The notes under the pieces: generated by a model
What the model was told of the DNA's origin: nothing
The model's database searches: none
What the model saw: the letters and a program-made list of their open reading frames with translations, nothing else
Shown: positions 24,467-33,937 of the stretch, piece after piece
Layout: each line of letters begins with the position of its first letter
Numbering within the stretch: the stretch's first letter is position 1
NCBI RefSeq assembly: GCF_900111985.1
Contig: NZ_FOKI01000021.1
Location: forward strand, 1 to 57,732
From: Clostridium frigidicarnis
GTDB taxonomy: Bacteria; Bacillota; Clostridia; Clostridiales; Clostridiaceae
Length of the DNA: 57,732 bases
Direction of reading: 5' to 3'
Made by a program: the position numbers and the translations under genes

Positions 24467-25533
24467 TAACTATATTCTCTATAATCTTTTGAATCTTTTA
24501 TATTATTAAATAGATGCTTTATATCCTGATCCTTTGATTTATCCATAATTAATAGAACATCTCCTCCATCAACTATGACTAAATCCTTTATTCCTAAGCC
24601 TATTATAAGTTTTTCTTTTCCAAAAATAGCACAATTCTCACTTTGATCTAAATATACATTATCTGAAACAAAATTATTATCATCTTCTTTTAGAAATCTT
24701 TTAAGTGAGTTAAAGCTTCCTATATCATCCCAAACAAATTCTGCTTTTATCACATATGCTTTTCTTGTCCTCTGCATTATGCCATAATCAACTGATATTC
24801 CTTCTATTAGTTCATACTGTTCTCTTATTACTTCAGTTTCGTTCTCCTGGCCAATACTTTGATATATCTTCATTAGTCTCTCATTTAACTTTGGTATATA
24901 TTTACTTGCTTCTCTTAAAAATTCTGAAGCTTTCCATATAAACATTCCTGAATTCCAAAGATAATCACCACTTAAAATAAAATCTTTTGCTACCTCTAAA
25001 TTAGGTTTTTCTGTGAATCTATTAACTTTAAAGGTAGGTATATCCCCTTTATATCTGTCCCCTACCTGAATATATCCATATCCTGTTTCCGCTCTTGTTG
25101 GCGTAATACCTATTGTTATAAGTGCTCTTCTTGTACTTGCTATTTCAATTCCTTGCCTTAATGTTTGGATAAATTGAATTTCACCTTCTATATAATGATC
25201 CGAAGGTAATACAACCATAACTGCCTCACTGTCCTTTTTCAGAAGTTTAACAGCTGATAGACCTATGCATGTGGCAGTTTCTTTATTAGCAGGTTCTACG
25301 AAGATATTATCTTCACTAATCTCAGGTAGCTCTTCTTTGATTTGGTCAAAGTACTCTTCATTAGTCACAATATAAATATTCTCAACTGGAATAAGAGGTT
25401 TTATCCTTTCTACAGTATTTCTTAAAAAACTTTTGTTATTTATCGTTTTTAGAAATTGTTTAGGATGATTTGATCTAGAAAGTGGATATAATCTAGTTCC
25501 TTTTCCACCGGCTAATATTAGTGCATAAATCAA
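24466..25533 (-). CDS. Mannose-1-phosphate guanylyltransferase
   Basis: This enzyme of about 355 residues makes GDP-mannose from mannose-1-phosphate and GTP for surface polysaccharide or glycan synthesis. The nucleotidyltransferase signature is ALILAGGKGTRLYPLSRSNHPKQF. VVLPSDHYIE, GYGYIQVGD, FTEKP, LWNSGMFIWKA and the C-terminal FVWDDIGSFNSL are all characteristic of the ManC/GMP family. It lacks the C-terminal isomerase (cupin) domain of bifunctional ManC. I prefer the TTG start giving M-IYALILAGG, because GGAG lies about 9 bases before it; the ATG at 25548 overlaps that site. No other mannose gene is adjacent. Confidence 0.92.
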   Translation of the reverse strand: MIYALILAGGKGTRLYPLSRSNHPKQFLKTINNKSFLRNTVERIKPLIPVENIYIVTNEEYFDQIKEELPEISEDNIFVEPANKETATCIGLSAVKLLKKDSEAVMVVLPSDHYIEGEIQFIQTLRQGIEIASTRRALITIGITPTRAETGYGYIQVGDRYKGDIPTFKVNRFTEKPNLEVAKDFILSGDYLWNSGMFIWKASEFLREASKYIPKLNERLMKIYQSIGQENETEVIREQYELIEGISVDYGIMQRTRKAYVIKAEFVWDDIGSFNSLKRFLKEDDNNFVSDNVYLDQSENCAIFGKEKLIIGLGIKDLVIVDGGDVLLIMDKSKDQDIKHLFNNIKDSKDYREYS

Positions 25534-25548
25534 AAAAATCCACTCCAT

Positions 25549-26181
25549 ATATTGTTACAATTTCATAATATGTCCCAAAATTGTATTATGTGCAATATTA
25601 TTTCCAAAACTCATATATTTTCTATGACTATTAAGGCACATGAAGGAAAATAAATATAACTTATTTATGTATAATATTTTTTATATTGGTAATAATTATA
25701 TATGTAATCCCCCATTTAAATTAAACATATAAGTCATATTGTGTAGCTTTGCTACTATCAATATGACTTATACTATTTTTACAGAACGAACGTGGCTCCG
25801 TCACGTTATAATTGACAATTGAAAGTTGTTGTTGAAAATCACAGATTTTCTTTGATAAGATTTTTTTATTTTAGAAATTTTCTTAAGAAGATTTCATTCA
25901 AAATTGTCAATTGTAATTTCTCAAATTTAAATTCAAGGACCCTTAACTCTGGGTTTTATCAGCATTTTAGGATTGAAAATTTCTATAAATTCCTATACAT
26001 GAACAAGGTATCTACACTATTTTTAAGTAATAAGTTTCCAATGGCAAGTTGAGGTTTAAAACTACAGATTTTCTTAAAAAGCATTTCTTATTTCACAAAT
26101 TTATCCGCAAATTCAAAATCTATAATATTCTATAGCATAAAAAATCAGATATAAGCATACTGTATTATGCTTATATCCGAT
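25549..26181. repeat. Repeat-filled intergenic region
   Basis: This stretch of about 630 bases has no credible gene. It holds a GGCACATGAAGGAAAATAA half-site at 25633 and an ACAGAACGAACGTGGC segment. GACAATTGAAAGTTG and TTGAAAATCACAGATTTTC at 25815-25850 recur near 49100. A CTGGGTTTTATCAGCATTTT segment at 25950 recurs at 27975, and an ATTCAAAATCTATA segment at 26110 recurs at 493. A 77-codon frame at 25819 is made from this repeat material and is not called. Confidence 0.55.
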
Positions 26182-26253
26182 TTAAGGTACATGAAAGAAA
26201 ATAACAAGTCAAATATACTAGCATACTGACTTGTTATTTTCTTGAATGCGCCT
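26182..26253. repeat. Palindromic GGCACAT-family repeat (complete copy)
   Basis: The left arm, TTAAGGTACATGAAAGAAAA then ATAACAAGTCAAATATACTAG, faces the right arm CATACTGACTTGTTATTTTC then TTGAATGCGCCTAA. Outer and inner arms match the copies at 6941 and 30261. It lies 36 bases after the permease stop and can terminate that message. Confidence 0.75.
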
Positions 26254-26288
26254 AATTATATTGTTTATTTAAGAAATATTTAACTACT

Positions 26289-27626
26289 TTAAAATAATAT
26301 TTTATTTTTTATCTTTACTACTTTTTCCTTTCTTTTAACGATAAAATAAACTGGCAATCCTAACAAGGTTATAATTACACCAGTTATGGCATTTGTTGGA
26401 CTTGTTATTAATGTATTAACCAGCACAAATCCTCCACCAATCAGTCCTATAAGTGGTACTATTGGATAAAACGGCACTTTATATGTTCCTTGCAAGTCTG
26501 GACGTTTATTTCTTAATATAAAAACTCCAAATATGCCAAGTAAAAAAAATATCCAAAGAGAAAATATCACAAGTTCAGTTAACATTTCAAATGAACCAGT
26601 TACTATATACATTATTCCCATAGTACTTGATACTATTAAAGAATATATAGGTATAACGTCTTTTCCGTATACCTTTGTTAATTTATCTTTAAAGGGAAAT
26701 AAATTATTTTCTGCCATAGCATAAGGCACTCTTGATCCAGCCATATATTCTCCATTCAATGCTCCAAAGACTGATACTAATATTCCTAAGGCTATAAATG
26801 TAGATGCTATATCCCCAAATAATACTGTAGCAGCATCTTCTGCAACCTTTTCTGATGCTATTAGCATTTCAAATGGCAATACCCTGGATAAAGCAAAATT
26901 AAATAAAACATAAACTAATATAACTATTGATAATCCTATTAATATAGCTCTTGGTACATTTTTTCTTGGGTTATCAATTTCTCCTGCTAATGTAGCAACA
27001 CCAATCCATCCATCATATGCCCATAAAGTTGCTAGTAGTGCACTTCCAAATCCACTTACTGTTGTATGTACTGTAGATGCTGTAGCTACGCTCCTTAAGC
27101 TGTTATTTTTAAGCAAAGCAAATCCTATAATTAAAAGTAATGGTATAAGTTTTCCTATAGTAACTAAAATTTGCATTTTCCCAACAGCCTTCGAAGCAAA
27201 TATATTAACAAATGCTAAACAAAATATAAGTGTTACTGCAAAAATTTTTATATATGTATGTCCTATTGGTAATAAACTCGATAATTGATCTATTAAAATT
27301 ATTGCACAGGCTGCAACAGTACCTGGAGATGATATGGTAACTTGTACCCATCCAAATAAAAACCCTATTTTTTCTCCATAAAGCTCTTTGAGATATACAA
27401 AAAGCCCTCCTGTTTTAGGCATTGCAGAAGCTATTTCTGCTATTGTAAGACCTGCACATATAGTTATTATTCCACCTAAAATCCAAGCTAGAATTCCTGT
27501 TGTTACATTATTAGAACTTTTAAACACAGTAGTCGCTTTAAAAAACACTCCAGATCCTATAACCATTCCAACAACAAATGATATACCTTCTTTTAATCCT
27601 AGCTTCTTAGTTAATGTTTTTTCCAC
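26289..27626 (-). CDS. APC-superfamily amino acid permease or exchanger
   Basis: This 445-residue integral membrane transporter has about 12 helices. The first helix has the broken-helix substrate motif VVGMVIGSGVFFKATTV, and the second segment has AEIASAMPKTGGLFVYLKELYG, typical of LAT-like/SteT exchangers. LATLWAYDGWIGVATLAGEIDNPRKNVPRAI is the conserved sixth-helix to loop region. It resembles the serine/threonine exchanger SteT of Bacillus most, but substrate prediction within this family is weak. The start is a GTG with GAGGAAGG upstream. It is a single gene; no riboswitch or T-box was recognised in the 620-base gap before it. Confidence 0.9.
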   Translation of the reverse strand: MEKTLTKKLGLKEGISFVVGMVIGSGVFFKATTVFKSSNNVTTGILAWILGGIITICAGLTIAEIASAMPKTGGLFVYLKELYGEKIGFLFGWVQVTISSPGTVAACAIILIDQLSSLLPIGHTYIKIFAVTLIFCLAFVNIFASKAVGKMQILVTIGKLIPLLLIIGFALLKNNSLRSVATASTVHTTVSGFGSALLATLWAYDGWIGVATLAGEIDNPRKNVPRAILIGLSIVILVYVLFNFALSRVLPFEMLIASEKVAEDAATVLFGDIASTFIALGILVSVFGALNGEYMAGSRVPYAMAENNLFPFKDKLTKVYGKDVIPIYSLIVSSTMGIMYIVTGSFEMLTELVIFSLWIFFLLGIFGVFILRNKRPDLQGTYKVPFYPIVPLIGLIGGGFVLVNTLITSPTNAITGVIITLLGLPVYFIVKRKEKVVKIKNKILF

Positions 27627-28096
27627 ATATCATCCTTCCTCTCACTGAATGTTTATTTATACAGATGAATTATATAGCATGTACATTGTAAATTCAATTA
27701 TTTTCTCCAAATTTTATTGTTTTATATAAAATTACCTCTTAAAGTGCCTATATTATAATTTAAACCCACTATTCTTTCATAATCCAATCATATCTTAATA
27801 TAACTACCTTACTTGTTTTTTAAAATCATTTAAAATAGTTTGAAATACTGTATGTTTATGCAAATATTCATTCAGTTGAAAGTAACTTGTAATTATATGA
27901 AGTGCTTCTTAATGTTATACCCAGAATAGTTAAAAGTCTCAGATTTTCTCCTTCATTCTCAATCTCTTTAACCCTGGGTTTTATCAACATTTTGGGATTA
28001 AAATTTTTTATATTTACCTTCTCTTCTTAATCTATACTAACTTTATTTAATCTTTAATTACTATATATTATTCTTATATAATTTTAGATATAAAAA
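27627..28096. other. Intergenic region, AT-rich with one dispersed repeat
   Basis: The first 300 bases hold no recognisable structure beyond the promoter expected for the permease gene. At about 27935-28005 are AAAAGTCTCAGATTTTCTCC and CCCTGGGTTTTATCAACATT, matching segments at 25936-25970. No gene is seen. Confidence 0.45.
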
Positions 28097-28130
28097 TAAG
28101 ATAAGTTATAAGAATTTATAACTTATCTTA
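28097..28130 (-). terminator. Terminator after the oligoendopeptidase gene
   Basis: TAAGATAAGTTATA at 28097-28110 pairs exactly with TATAACTTATCTTA at 28117-28130. On the minus strand TTTTTATATC follows. It lies about 115 bases after the stop. Confidence 0.75.
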
Positions 28131-28246
28131 CTCTAATTTCTAATCTACTATTAAGATCAACCTACTCTAAATTATTCAACCTTACTCCATAATTCATATC
28201 TCTCAATTTTTACTCCCGTAAAATTTCCACTGGTCACTTATCACTT

Positions 28247-30025
28247 TTACTTTATTTCTAAGAACTTATCAATTGTTTTATTTACAATTTCCATTGAATC
28301 TCTCCAAAACTTCTTACTATGAAGATCTATACCTGCATACTTACCAACATCGTAAACATTAGCCTTTCCTGTAAGTCTTAATATATTATCATATTTTAAT
28401 ACAAAGTCTTTACCATCTTTTAAATATTCACTGTATAATCCCTTTGAAAATAATAGTCCAAAAGCATAAGGAAAATTATAAAAGTTTCTTTCTGCATAAT
28501 AATAGTGAACTTTGTGTATCCACGCATATGGATCAAATGTGTTCTCTTCTATAGCATCCCCATAAGCTTCCTTTTGTGCCCAAATCATAAGGTCTTTTAT
28601 CTCATTTACAGATAAATCACCTTGTTTTCTTTTATTAAAAAATTCTTTTTCGAATAAAAATCTTGCATATATATCAACTATAACTGTACTTGCATTTGTA
28701 AGCTCTGCATCTAAAATAGATATAGTTTCTTCTTTATTTGCTTCCTTTAATGCAGCATTAACAATTAATGTTTCCGCAAATATTGATGCTGTTTCTGCTA
28801 ATGGCATGGTATAGCTTGTATTTAATATGCTTTCCTTACTTAATACATATCCATGATATGCATGACCTAATTCATGGGCTAAAGTGTTTACATTTTTAAA
28901 ATTTCCATTAAATGATGATAATATCCTACTTTGCCCTATACAATGTAGATTTGAACAAAATGCCCCACCTCTTTTGCCACCTCTTTGCTCAGCATCTATC
29001 CATCTGTTTTCAAATGCTGTTTTAGCTAATTCGCCCATATTTCTAGAAAATGATGAGAAGTGCTTAACTATAAATTCCATTGCACCTTCATAAGTATATT
29101 TTTTATTATTTTTACCTACTGGTGCTAATCTATCATATATTGGCATTTTACCTTCATTTCCCAATAATTTAGATTTCTTTAAAAAATATTCTCTAAACTT
29201 AGGTAAACTTTCTTCAATAACTTGTAACATATTATTTAAGATTTCTTCATCCATTCTTGAATCTATTAATGTTTTTTCTAAGGGAGATGAATATCCCTTA
29301 ATATCACATAAAGTTAATACCTCACCCTTTAATCCATTTAATGATGCTGCCACTCCAATTTCTATATTCCTATTACTTTCTAATTCTGAATAAAATGCCT
29401 TCTCTCTCTCATTTTTATCTTTGCTATATAATAGGTTTTTTACTTCATTTATACTTTTTCTTTGTATTCCTTGACCTAGGTCAATTTCAACCATATGATT
29501 AGCTGTAAGCTCATTTCTAAGATTCATCCACGAATTAGAACCTGTTAAAGACATTTTTGATAATATAATTTCCTTGTGTTCACTCAGCATATGACTTTCT
29601 TTTTTTATCATTTCTTTTATTATAAATTTATGTTCTTCTATAATACTACTTTGTTTAATTATTTCATCTATACCATTAATCTTACTAATCCATTTCGTAA
29701 ATTTAACATTAACTTTAGTCATATTACTCATTATATTATTTACTTTACTCATTTCTTTTTTAGCTATATCATTTGATGAATCCGCTGAGTTTTTCAATCG
29801 AGAATATGCTGAAATTTTTCCTGATACTTTTCTTAATTTAATATTATAAGCTATAAACATTTCTATTTTTTCTTTTGAATTATCTAATGATTTAAGTTCT
29901 TTTTCTTCCCATTTTTCTACCTCATCAAAAAGTTCTTTCAGTTTAAGTAAATCATCTAAATATTCCTTTGATTCAAATCCACTATAAAGCTCACTTAAAC
30001 TCCAATTCATATCTAACTTTTTCAA
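28247..30025 (-). CDS. Oligoendopeptidase F-type zinc metallopeptidase (M3 family)
   Basis: This cytoplasmic metallopeptidase of about 592 residues cleaves oligopeptides. The zinc motif is HELGHAYHG (HExxH), with the third ligand Glu in PLAETASIFAETL further on. The N-terminal helical half (MNWSLSELYSGFESKEY) is typical of the PepF/M3 clade. HYYYAERNFYNFPYAFGLLFSKGLY, close to the C-terminus, carries the substrate-binding Tyr/His residues. I prefer the TTG start giving M-KKLDMNWSL, because GGGGGG lies about 7 bases upstream; the ATG at 30040 overlaps it. It probably supplies amino acids from imported peptides. Family members here are normally about 590-600 residues. Confidence 0.93.
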   Translation of the reverse strand: MKKLDMNWSLSELYSGFESKEYLDDLLKLKELFDEVEKWEEKELKSLDNSKEKIEMFIAYNIKLRKVSGKISAYSRLKNSADSSNDIAKKEMSKVNNIMSNMTKVNVKFTKWISKINGIDEIIKQSSIIEEHKFIIKEMIKKESHMLSEHKEIILSKMSLTGSNSWMNLRNELTANHMVEIDLGQGIQRKSINEVKNLLYSKDKNEREKAFYSELESNRNIEIGVAASLNGLKGEVLTLCDIKGYSSPLEKTLIDSRMDEEILNNMLQVIEESLPKFREYFLKKSKLLGNEGKMPIYDRLAPVGKNNKKYTYEGAMEFIVKHFSSFSRNMGELAKTAFENRWIDAEQRGGKRGGAFCSNLHCIGQSRILSSFNGNFKNVNTLAHELGHAYHGYVLSKESILNTSYTMPLAETASIFAETLIVNAALKEANKEETISILDAELTNASTVIVDIYARFLFEKEFFNKRKQGDLSVNEIKDLMIWAQKEAYGDAIEENTFDPYAWIHKVHYYYAERNFYNFPYAFGLLFSKGLYSEYLKDGKDFVLKYDNILRLTGKANVYDVGKYAGIDLHSKKFWRDSMEIVNKTIDKFLEIK

Positions 30026-30040
30026 ATTAATTCCCCCCAT

Positions 30041-30260
30041 TTATCTCATAGCTGCAACATACAGCACTCTAATTCTCTTAGAAGTTGAAGATTCACAGAT
30101 ACTATGCCACATTTTAATTTTAAATTTAGAAATTACAATTATGATTAAAAATCACAGGATTTCTAATAAGATTTATTCTATATTATTTAATAAAATTATA
30201 TCATCAAATTTACAGATTTTATTTTACATTCAACACAGATATTTAAAGTTCATATCAGAT
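30041..30260. other. Repeat-containing intergenic region
   Basis: It contains AATCACAGGATTTCTAATAAG and ATTTACAGATTTTATT, related to the ATCACAGATTTTC repeat seen at 25845 and 49105. The promoter of the oligoendopeptidase gene should lie in the first 60 bases. No gene is seen. Confidence 0.4.
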
Positions 30261-30423
30261 TAAGGCACATTCAAAAAATAACAAGTCAGTATGCTAGTCT
30301 ATTTAGTGTCATACTGCGTCAGCAATATTAGCCCATAGCCTGTGCTATGAACGAATATCACCTCCTTGTCTGGCACGAAATATACATGGCATCTTTGACT
30401 TGTTATTTTCTTTTATGTGCCTA
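30261..30423. repeat. Palindromic GGCACAT-family repeat carrying a 90-base insert
   Basis: The left end is TAAGGCACATTCAAAAAATA then ACAAGTCAGTATGCTAG; the right end is GACTTGTTATTTTCTTTTAT then GTGCCTAA. Between them, at about 30304-30394, lies unrelated sequence richer in G+C (GTCAGCAATATTAGCCCATA and onward) that other copies lack. It looks like an element with cargo or a longer ancestral form. Confidence 0.7.
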
Positions 30424-30596
30424 AATTTATTAAAAGAACAAAAGTGGCTATGACATTTTTTAGTGATAAGTTATAAGTTGCAATTTGTCACTGATTTAAG
30501 CTTTCCAGATTCAACTTGCAGCAAAAAAGTACTGTACTATACATTATTTAAGTTTTGGAGGTTATCCACGAATTTAGATTAATCGTAAAATAATAC
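30424..30596. other. Intergenic repeat material
   Basis: GTGATAAGTTATAAGTTGCA and TTGTCACTGATTTAAG belong to the same word family as 31770-31805. GGAGGTTATCCACGAATTTA resembles the segment at 480-495. No gene is seen. Confidence 0.4.
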
Positions 30597-30630
30597 AAAA
30601 ATCACCTTAACTAAATAAGGTGATTTTTTA
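30597..30630 (-). terminator. Terminator after the MupG-like gene
   Basis: AAAAATCACCTTA pairs with TAAGGTGATTTTT around a 6-base loop. It ends just before the minus-strand stop at 30633. Confidence 0.85.
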
Positions 30631-30632
30631 TT

Positions 30633-31721
30633 TTAATATTCCTTAAGTCTAAATTTAGACCATGGCTCCAAATAATCTAATAAAAACAATTCGTTATCAT
30701 CAATTTTCCCTACAACATTTGTCTTACCTGAATTGTCCATATCCTTTAAAGCTATTTGAAGTTCTCCCGCATATCTTGAATATAAATTAGACTCTATTAG
30801 GATGTCTCCTCGTTTTATTTCAGGAGTGTTAAATACAGGAAAATTATGTCCTTTATATTTAACTCTACTTTGAGTGGAACGTATCATATACTCAGACACA
30901 TCTCCCCTATTAAAGTGAAATTCCTCAAGAACAATCTTCTTTTCAAGTTTTGGAATATCCTTTACTAAATTTACTTTTAGCTCCAATATATCTTTATTTA
31001 TTTTGCTTAAACTACTTAGTTCTTCTTCTGATGCAAACATATTTGCTATTATTACATCATCTATAAGACCTGTTGCAAATAAATGTTTACACTGAATATC
31101 TATAGGTAATTCTCTATGGCTTTCTAGTGTACATAACCCCTCACTTACTGGCCATGGTCCAAATTTTGCGCTATTTGAATTGATAAATGCTGCAGACCTT
31201 ATACCCAAATTCTTAAACTCCTTTGAACATTTTATCAAATGATCATAGGAAAGTCCTGTATACCTATGAGGATAAAAATTATGGCACCCTAATAAGTTCT
31301 CTGGATTTGCTTTATATGATATTATATTATCAATAAATTTTGTACCATTACTCATATTAAATTCTATTTTAAATTCATTATCATTATAGCTCATAATAGA
31401 CTCTTCAAGTCCTGTAAAGCCTATATCCAATCTAATGCCATGTAATCCTATTTCTTTAAAAAAGCTTAAATCTTTATATGTTATTCCTAATTTTTTAAAA
31501 ACTTGTGGTTCAACATCTGCTATAACCATCATATCTAACTTATTTGCAAAATATGTTATTTCTTTAAACTCATTTATAATTTCATCAATACTTTTATCTT
31601 CATGGGATATTAAACAAGTAAAAATTCTTTTAAATCCATATTTAGCAGCTTTATTTATATATTCTTTTATTTCATCTAATGCTCCATTTCCCGGATATAT
31701 AGATATTCCCAATGTTTTCAT
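30633..31721 (-). CDS. MupG-like 6-phospho-glycosidase (DUF871 family)
   Basis: This cytoplasmic TIM-barrel protein of about 362 residues is of the DUF871 family, whose characterised member MupG of Staphylococcus aureus splits MurNAc-6-phosphate-GlcNAc. Family landmarks are LGISIYPGNG, YGFKRIFTCL, MVIADVEPQVF, GLHGIRLDIGF, LLGCHNFYPHRYTGLS, FGPWPVSEGLCTLESHR and the C-terminal KGHNFPVFNTPEIKRGDIL domain. Of two adjacent ATGs the second is better spaced from GGGGG. It lies downstream of EIIA on the same strand, so it probably hydrolyses the phosphorylated disaccharide that this PTS imports. A hairpin terminator in the 150-base gap suggests it is made in smaller amounts than the PTS genes. Confidence 0.88.
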   Translation of the reverse strand: MKTLGISIYPGNGALDEIKEYINKAAKYGFKRIFTCLISHEDKSIDEIINEFKEITYFANKLDMMVIADVEPQVFKKLGITYKDLSFFKEIGLHGIRLDIGFTGLEESIMSYNDNEFKIEFNMSNGTKFIDNIISYKANPENLLGCHNFYPHRYTGLSYDHLIKCSKEFKNLGIRSAAFINSNSAKFGPWPVSEGLCTLESHRELPIDIQCKHLFATGLIDDVIIANMFASEEELSSLSKINKDILELKVNLVKDIPKLEKKIVLEEFHFNRGDVSEYMIRSTQSRVKYKGHNFPVFNTPEIKRGDILIESNLYSRYAGELQIALKDMDNSGKTNVVGKIDDNELFLLDYLEPWSKFRLKEY

Positions 31722-31838
31722 CATTAATCCCCCTTTACTTTTTAAAAATGGCTATGCAATTTTTTAGTGACAAGTTGAGAGTGACAAGTGGCAAGTTGTC
31801 ACTAATTAAATCATTGATTCTTTTAGACATTAAAATTG

Positions 31839-31867
31839 AATCCTGATGAGAAACACTCATCAGGATT
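31839..31867 (-). terminator. Internal terminator between EIIA and the MupG-like gene
   Basis: AATCCTGATGAG at 31839-31850 pairs exactly with CTCATCAGGATT at 31856-31867 around a 5-base loop. On the minus strand CAATTTTAATG follows, a weak U tract, so it may be partial. Bases 31768-31806 between it and the next start hold repeat words such as AGAGTGACAAGTGGCAAG. Confidence 0.75.
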
Positions 31868-31877
31868 TATTACTTTT

Positions 31878-32177
31878 TCATCTTATTCTTTTATAAATCT
31901 CTACAAATTCTTCTGCTAAATCTTTTACGGTTATTGTTGACATTAAATGGTCTTGAGCATGAATTAGTAATAATGAAAATTCAGCTTTATTTCCATTTGC
32001 TTCAGCTTGTATTAGTGTGGTCTGTGCATTATGTGCAAGTATTAATTTATCAGCTGATTCTTCTAAAAGACATTTTGCTTTTTCATAATCACCAGACTTA
32101 GCACTTTGAATTGCTTCCATGGCGCAGCTTCTTGCATCCCCACTGTGCATAATTAATTGTAATATAATCTCTTCCAT
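31878..32177 (-). CDS. PTS EIIA component, lactose/cellobiose family
   Basis: This 99-residue three-helix protein accepts phosphate from HPr and passes it to EIIB. IIMHSGDARSCAMEAIQSAKSGDY, then LILAHNAQTTLI, whose His in AHNAQ is the expected phosphorylation site, and LLIHAQDHLMSTI are the family signature. AAGGAG precedes the ATG. It follows EIIC by 35 bases in the EIIB-EIIC-EIIA order common in cellobiose-type operons. Confidence 0.94.
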   Translation of the reverse strand: MEEIILQLIMHSGDARSCAMEAIQSAKSGDYEKAKCLLEESADKLILAHNAQTTLIQAEANGNKAEFSLLLIHAQDHLMSTITVKDLAEEFVEIYKRIR

Positions 32178-32211
32178 GCTCCAACACTCCTTTACTTTTT
32201 CAAATGTTTTT

Positions 32212-33507
32212 TTATTGACTTAATCCATCATCTACTACAACTTTTTCATCATGTCCCATAAATACAAATGGTAAATATATTACTATAGAAATTACTAAAT
32301 TAATAGCTGCTAAAATTCCTCCTGATATTGAATTAGTTGCTAAAGCTGCTCCTATAACTGGAGGCATTGTCCAGTGAGGTGCCATAATTGTTAACGGAAC
32401 TAATCCTGATGTCATTGCAAAATAAGTTACTAATACTAATATTATTGGTGTTATTAAAAATGGTATTATTAATATTGGATTTAATACTATTGGCATACCA
32501 AATAACACTGGTTCATTAATATTAAATATTCCTGGTGCTGATGATAATCCTGAAACTGTTTTGTACTGTTCCATTAAAGCTGACTTTTTCTTTTTAGATG
32601 CTATGAATACCGCTATAAGAAGTCCTAAAGTTGCTCCTGTTCCTCCTAAATATATAAAATTATCAAAGAAAGCAGGTGTAATAATTTGGTCTGGTAATTG
32701 TCCATTTTGGACAAGTTTCATGTTTTGCTCCATAGCTGGTTGATATAATGCTGTTGTTATTGGTAATAATATATTAGCTCCATGTAACCCAAAGAACCAT
32801 AATAAATGTATTAAAAATGCTATTAATATAGTTGTTCCTAGTCCCTGAGCCATACCTTGAAGTGGCTGTTGTATAGCATCATATACCAATTGATGTAAAC
32901 TTGAAACCCCAATAGTTACTAGTAAACATTTTAATAAGGAAAATACTATTAAAACTATTACTCCAGGTAATAGTGCTGCAAATGACCTAGATACTGCTGG
33001 TGGTACTGAATCTGGCATTTTTATATTTAATTTTTTATTCCTTAATAATCTTACAAACATTTCAGTTGCTATTATTGACATTATCATAGCAACAAATAAA
33101 CCAGTTGCTCCTGCAAACTCAAAGAATTTTGTTTTATCATATAACATAAATAAAGCTGCAAATGAAGTAATAGATGCCGCTAATGCATCTGACTCATATG
33201 ATTTAGCTAAATTATAGCTTAATGCTATGCATAATACTAAGGACATAATTCCATAAGATGCATCCCAAAGATAACTTCCAAAGCTTGTAAAATGAGCTGT
33301 TTCTCCTGTTACCCCAAAGATATTTCTCATTAAAGTTTGATATCCTGGTATTTGTAAATTATTAACTAAAATTCCAAAGGCTCCAACTAAAATTAAAGGC
33401 ATGATTGCTACAAATCCATCACGTATTGCCACAAGATGTCTTTGGTTACCTATTTTGGCTGCTACAGGCACAAAATATTTTTCAAAGAACGCAATAATTT
33501 TTTTCAT
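32212..33507 (-). CDS. PTS EIIC permease, lactose/cellobiose family
   Basis: This membrane channel of about 431 residues takes up and helps phosphorylate a beta-linked disaccharide. About ten hydrophobic segments are present. Family features include RHLVAIRDGFVAIMPLILVG near the start, the HLLWFFGLHGANIL loop and GLSSAPGIFNINEPVLFGMPIV, which bears the conserved NEP. I start it at the ATG giving MKKIIAFFEKYF, with GGGAGGGG 6-8 bases upstream, rather than the ATG at 33522. The neighbouring DUF871/MupG-like hydrolase suggests a disaccharide such as MurNAc-GlcNAc or another beta-glycoside; cellobiose is also possible. Confidence 0.94.
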   Translation of the reverse strand: MKKIIAFFEKYFVPVAAKIGNQRHLVAIRDGFVAIMPLILVGAFGILVNNLQIPGYQTLMRNIFGVTGETAHFTSFGSYLWDASYGIMSLVLCIALSYNLAKSYESDALAASITSFAALFMLYDKTKFFEFAGATGLFVAMIMSIIATEMFVRLLRNKKLNIKMPDSVPPAVSRSFAALLPGVIVLIVFSLLKCLLVTIGVSSLHQLVYDAIQQPLQGMAQGLGTTILIAFLIHLLWFFGLHGANILLPITTALYQPAMEQNMKLVQNGQLPDQIITPAFFDNFIYLGGTGATLGLLIAVFIASKKKKSALMEQYKTVSGLSSAPGIFNINEPVLFGMPIVLNPILIIPFLITPIILVLVTYFAMTSGLVPLTIMAPHWTMPPVIGAALATNSISGGILAAINLVISIVIYLPFVFMGHDEKVVVDDGLSQ

Positions 33508-33576
33508 AAAATCCCCTCCCATTTTAAATTAATCTATATTAAAGTAATCTTTAATATTCATAAAATACATAACCCT

Positions 33577-33888
33577 TTATATTTTTTCCCCTAATAAATT
33601 AAGTGCAAATTTTAAAACTTTTTCTCCATTCATCATTCCATAATCCATAGTATTAATAACCTCTACAGGAGCTCTACCCTTTAGTTGTTCTTTAACCTTT
33701 GGCAATATAAACCTTACTTGTGGTCCAAGCAGAACAACATCAACATCATTTACATGGTTTTTAAACTCTGCTTCTGAAACTGCATTTATATTGATTTCAA
33801 TTCCAAGATTTTCTGCTGCTTTTGTCATTTTAGTAACTAAAAGACTTGTAGACATCCCAGCGCTACATACTAACATAATCTTTTTCAT
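33577..33888 (-). CDS. PTS EIIB component, lactose/cellobiose family
   Basis: This protein of about 103 residues carries the active Cys in IMLVCSAGMSTSLLVTKM near the N-terminus, the P-loop of the family. DVVLLGPQVRFILPKVKEQL and TMDYGMMNGEKVLKFAL complete it. It receives phosphate from EIIA and gives it to the incoming sugar. The start is the ATG after TATATG, 7 bases from GGGGGA. It is the first gene behind the sigma-54 promoter. Confidence 0.94.
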   Translation of the reverse strand: MKKIMLVCSAGMSTSLLVTKMTKAAENLGIEININAVSEAEFKNHVNDVDVVLLGPQVRFILPKVKEQLKGRAPVEVINTMDYGMMNGEKVLKFALNLLGEKI

Positions 33889-33937
33889 ATACATTCCCCC
33901 AATAAATTACTATTTTTATATTCACACTTATATTAAT

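Noticed and set aside
25819..26052. 77-codon plus-strand frame
   Set aside because: Built from intergenic repeat words shared with other gaps; no ribosome site and low-complexity Phe/Asn-rich translation.
27627..28246. Possible T-box or amino-acid riboswitch before the permease gene
   Set aside because: No T-box motif, no specifier hairpin and no antiterminator pair was recognisable; the part far from the gene is dispersed repeat.
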